Source: Spirochaetales bacterium | Lineage (GTDB): Bacteria; Spirochaetota; Spirochaetia; Sphaerochaetales; Sphaerochaetaceae | NCBI GenBank assembly: GCA_018433865.1 | Contig: JAHDQJ010000006.1 | Span: forward strand, 304,568 to 368,567 | Length of the DNA: 64,000 nt | Reading direction: 5' to 3' | Shown: positions 62,791 through 64,000 of the stretch, one piece after another | Position numbering within the stretch: the stretch's first letter is position 1 | How the letters are laid out: every line of letters starts with the position of its first letter | Position numbers and translations under genes: made by a program | The notes under the pieces: model-generated | What the model saw: the letters and a program-made list of their open reading frames with translations, nothing else | Told to the model about the DNA's origin: nothing | The model's database searches: none

Positions 62791-64000
62791 ATGAATGAGA
62801 AATCATACTTGCTACGCTTGATCGATAGGAAGATTACCAAGTATCTCCAAGCCTTCGGAGCGGTTTGTATCGAAGGCCCGAAATGGTGTGGAAAGACCAT
62901 GACATCGATGCACCATAGCAAAAGCAGTTTTTTTGTCGGTTCACCAACAGGTAATTTCAGCAATCGCAAATTGGCCATGATGGACCCATCCTTGATTTTG
63001 GAAGGAGATTCTCCCCGGTTGATCGATAAATGGCAGGACGTCCCTTCCATCTGGGATGCTGTGCGCCACGAGGTAGATCTACGGGAAGGGAAAGGGCACT
63101 TCATCCTTACCGGTTCCTCCACTCCCAACAGCAAGGGAGTTCTCCATAGCGGCGCAGGGAGGATAGCCAAACTGCGGATGAGGCCCATGTCCTTGTTCGA
63201 AATGGGTTACTCTTCAGGTTCTGTCTCCCTGGCAGGGATCTTTTCGGGAAATATGAAAGCAAAAATCACCGGAGATGTCGATCTTCGGGAAATCATACGA
63301 TTCATCATTTGCGGGGGATGGCCAGAAAATATCGCCGTTGATTATGAACTTGCCCGATTGTTGCCAAAGCAATACATCGAAGCCGTGGTCGGTAGTGATA
63401 TCAACAGGATGGATGGCAAGACCCGGAATCTTGACAAGATTCGCCTCTTGCTCCGGTCCTTGGCAAGGAACGAGAGCACGACAGCCACGAACAGGGCACT
63501 CAAGAATGATATCAAGGAAATTGACGATGAAGACATCGATGTGGAAACGGTGGCCGAATATCTGAACCTGTTCGAGCGGCTCTTCCTGCTGGATAACCAG
63601 CGACCGTTCAGCACGAACATCCGTTCTTCGGTACGTGTGAAACAATCCGTCAAACGTCATTTTTCCGATCCCTCCTTGGCTTGTGCGTTGTTGGGGACGA
63701 CGGAAGAGGCTCTGCTTTCGGATTTGGAAACCTTGGGATTCCTGTTCGAAGCACTTTGCGAACGTGATCTGAACATATACGCCGAAGCGAATGACGCGAA
63801 GTTGTTTCATTATCAGGACTATCAAGACAATGAGATTGATGCAGTCGTGGAGATGCCGGATGGCAGTTGGGGTGCCTTCGAAATCAAGCTCGGTGCACAT
63901 CAATTGGATGATGCGGCTGAAAAATTGCTGAGAATAAAAAGTACTATTGAAAGCGAACCCAAAGGAAGACCACCAAAGATACTTGGTGTGATATGTGGCC
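62791..64000 (+). CDS. AAA_14/DUF4143-type ATPase (partial, runs off the right edge)
   Basis: The frame is open for 403 codons to the end of the window. It begins MNEKSYLLRLIDRKITKYLQ with a P-loop GPKWCGKT near residue 30, the ILTGSSTP motif after the Walker B region, RMRPMSLFEMGY, then a C-terminal DUF4143 nuclease-like half with NEIDAVVEMPDG and FEIKLG (the E-D...ExK pattern of restriction-like folds). Such ATPases are widespread, often in accessory regions; their role is unknown. AAGGAA about 12 bases upstream is a weak ribosome site. Confidence 0.82.
   Translation, partial: MNEKSYLLRLIDRKITKYLQAFGAVCIEGPKWCGKTMTSMHHSKSSFFVGSPTGNFSNRKLAMMDPSLILEGDSPRLIDKWQDVPSIWDAVRHEVDLREGKGHFILTGSSTPNSKGVLHSGAGRIAKLRMRPMSLFEMGYSSGSVSLAGIFSGNMKAKITGDVDLREIIRFIICGGWPENIAVDYELARLLPKQYIEAVVGSDINRMDGKTRNLDKIRLLLRSLARNESTTATNRALKNDIKEIDDEDIDVETVAEYLNLFERLFLLDNQRPFSTNIRSSVRVKQSVKRHFSDPSLACALLGTTEEALLSDLETLGFLFEALCERDLNIYAEANDAKLFHYQDYQDNEIDAVVEMPDGSWGAFEIKLGAHQLDDAAEKLLRIKSTIESEPKGRPPKILGVICG

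Overview
The window looks like chromosomal DNA of a free-living, sugar-fermenting spirochaete, most likely a Sphaerochaetaceae relative. This is inferred from protein style: ABC binding proteins with a short ...GQQE-type N-terminus, several lipoproteins with InlB/Lcl-type modules, a YtfQRT-type sugar importer with a dedicated sensor, RecD2, and moderately high GC. No rRNA, tRNA, CRISPR array or intact insertion sequence was found. 

Regions 1-20 kb: the 3' part of a three-subunit xanthine dehydrogenase operon (2-1671); a pyruvate phosphate dikinase split into two genes (ATP-grasp half 1886-2860, phosphohistidine/PEP half 5340-7664, convergent) with a full-length transketolase between them; both dikinase promoters carry the same 18-bp operator. 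Then a DeoR regulator divergent from an IolC-like kinase and a class II aldolase, 3-methyladenine glycosylase, adenine deaminase with its LacI regulator, and a divergent operon holding a PotABCD-type ABC importer, a nucleoside phosphorylase and an M20 peptidase, which runs into an MtaD-like amidohydrolase. Together this is a purine/nucleoside salvage island. 

20-44 kb: serine hydrolase, methyltransferase, CPA2 antiporter, RecD2, a BTAD/TPR regulator with a secreted Cys-rich partner, a six-hairpin-type glycosidase coupled to a decayed GH43 gene, a small envelope operon (outer-membrane-like protein, polytopic membrane protein, CAAX protease) facing a TetR regulator whose apparent operator is also found at a promoter upstream of that operon, then a cluster of lipoproteins sharing a C-terminal Lcl/DUF1566-like module, and a flavodoxin. 

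44-57 kb: sugar uptake and arabinose region: YtfQ/R/T/YjfF-type ABC operon, a convergent three-gene sensor (binding lipoprotein, histidine kinase, AraC-type response regulator), AraR and L-arabinose isomerase. 

57-64 kb: accessory region with a lipoprotein, IS30 and LRR_5 remnants, GtrA, an isochorismatase-family hydrolase divergent from a WYL regulator around a perfect inverted repeat, a Fic protein flanked by TGGGAGA repeats, an AT-rich stretch and a DUF4143-type ATPase (open at the right edge) preceded by AATCTGTCGG repeats.
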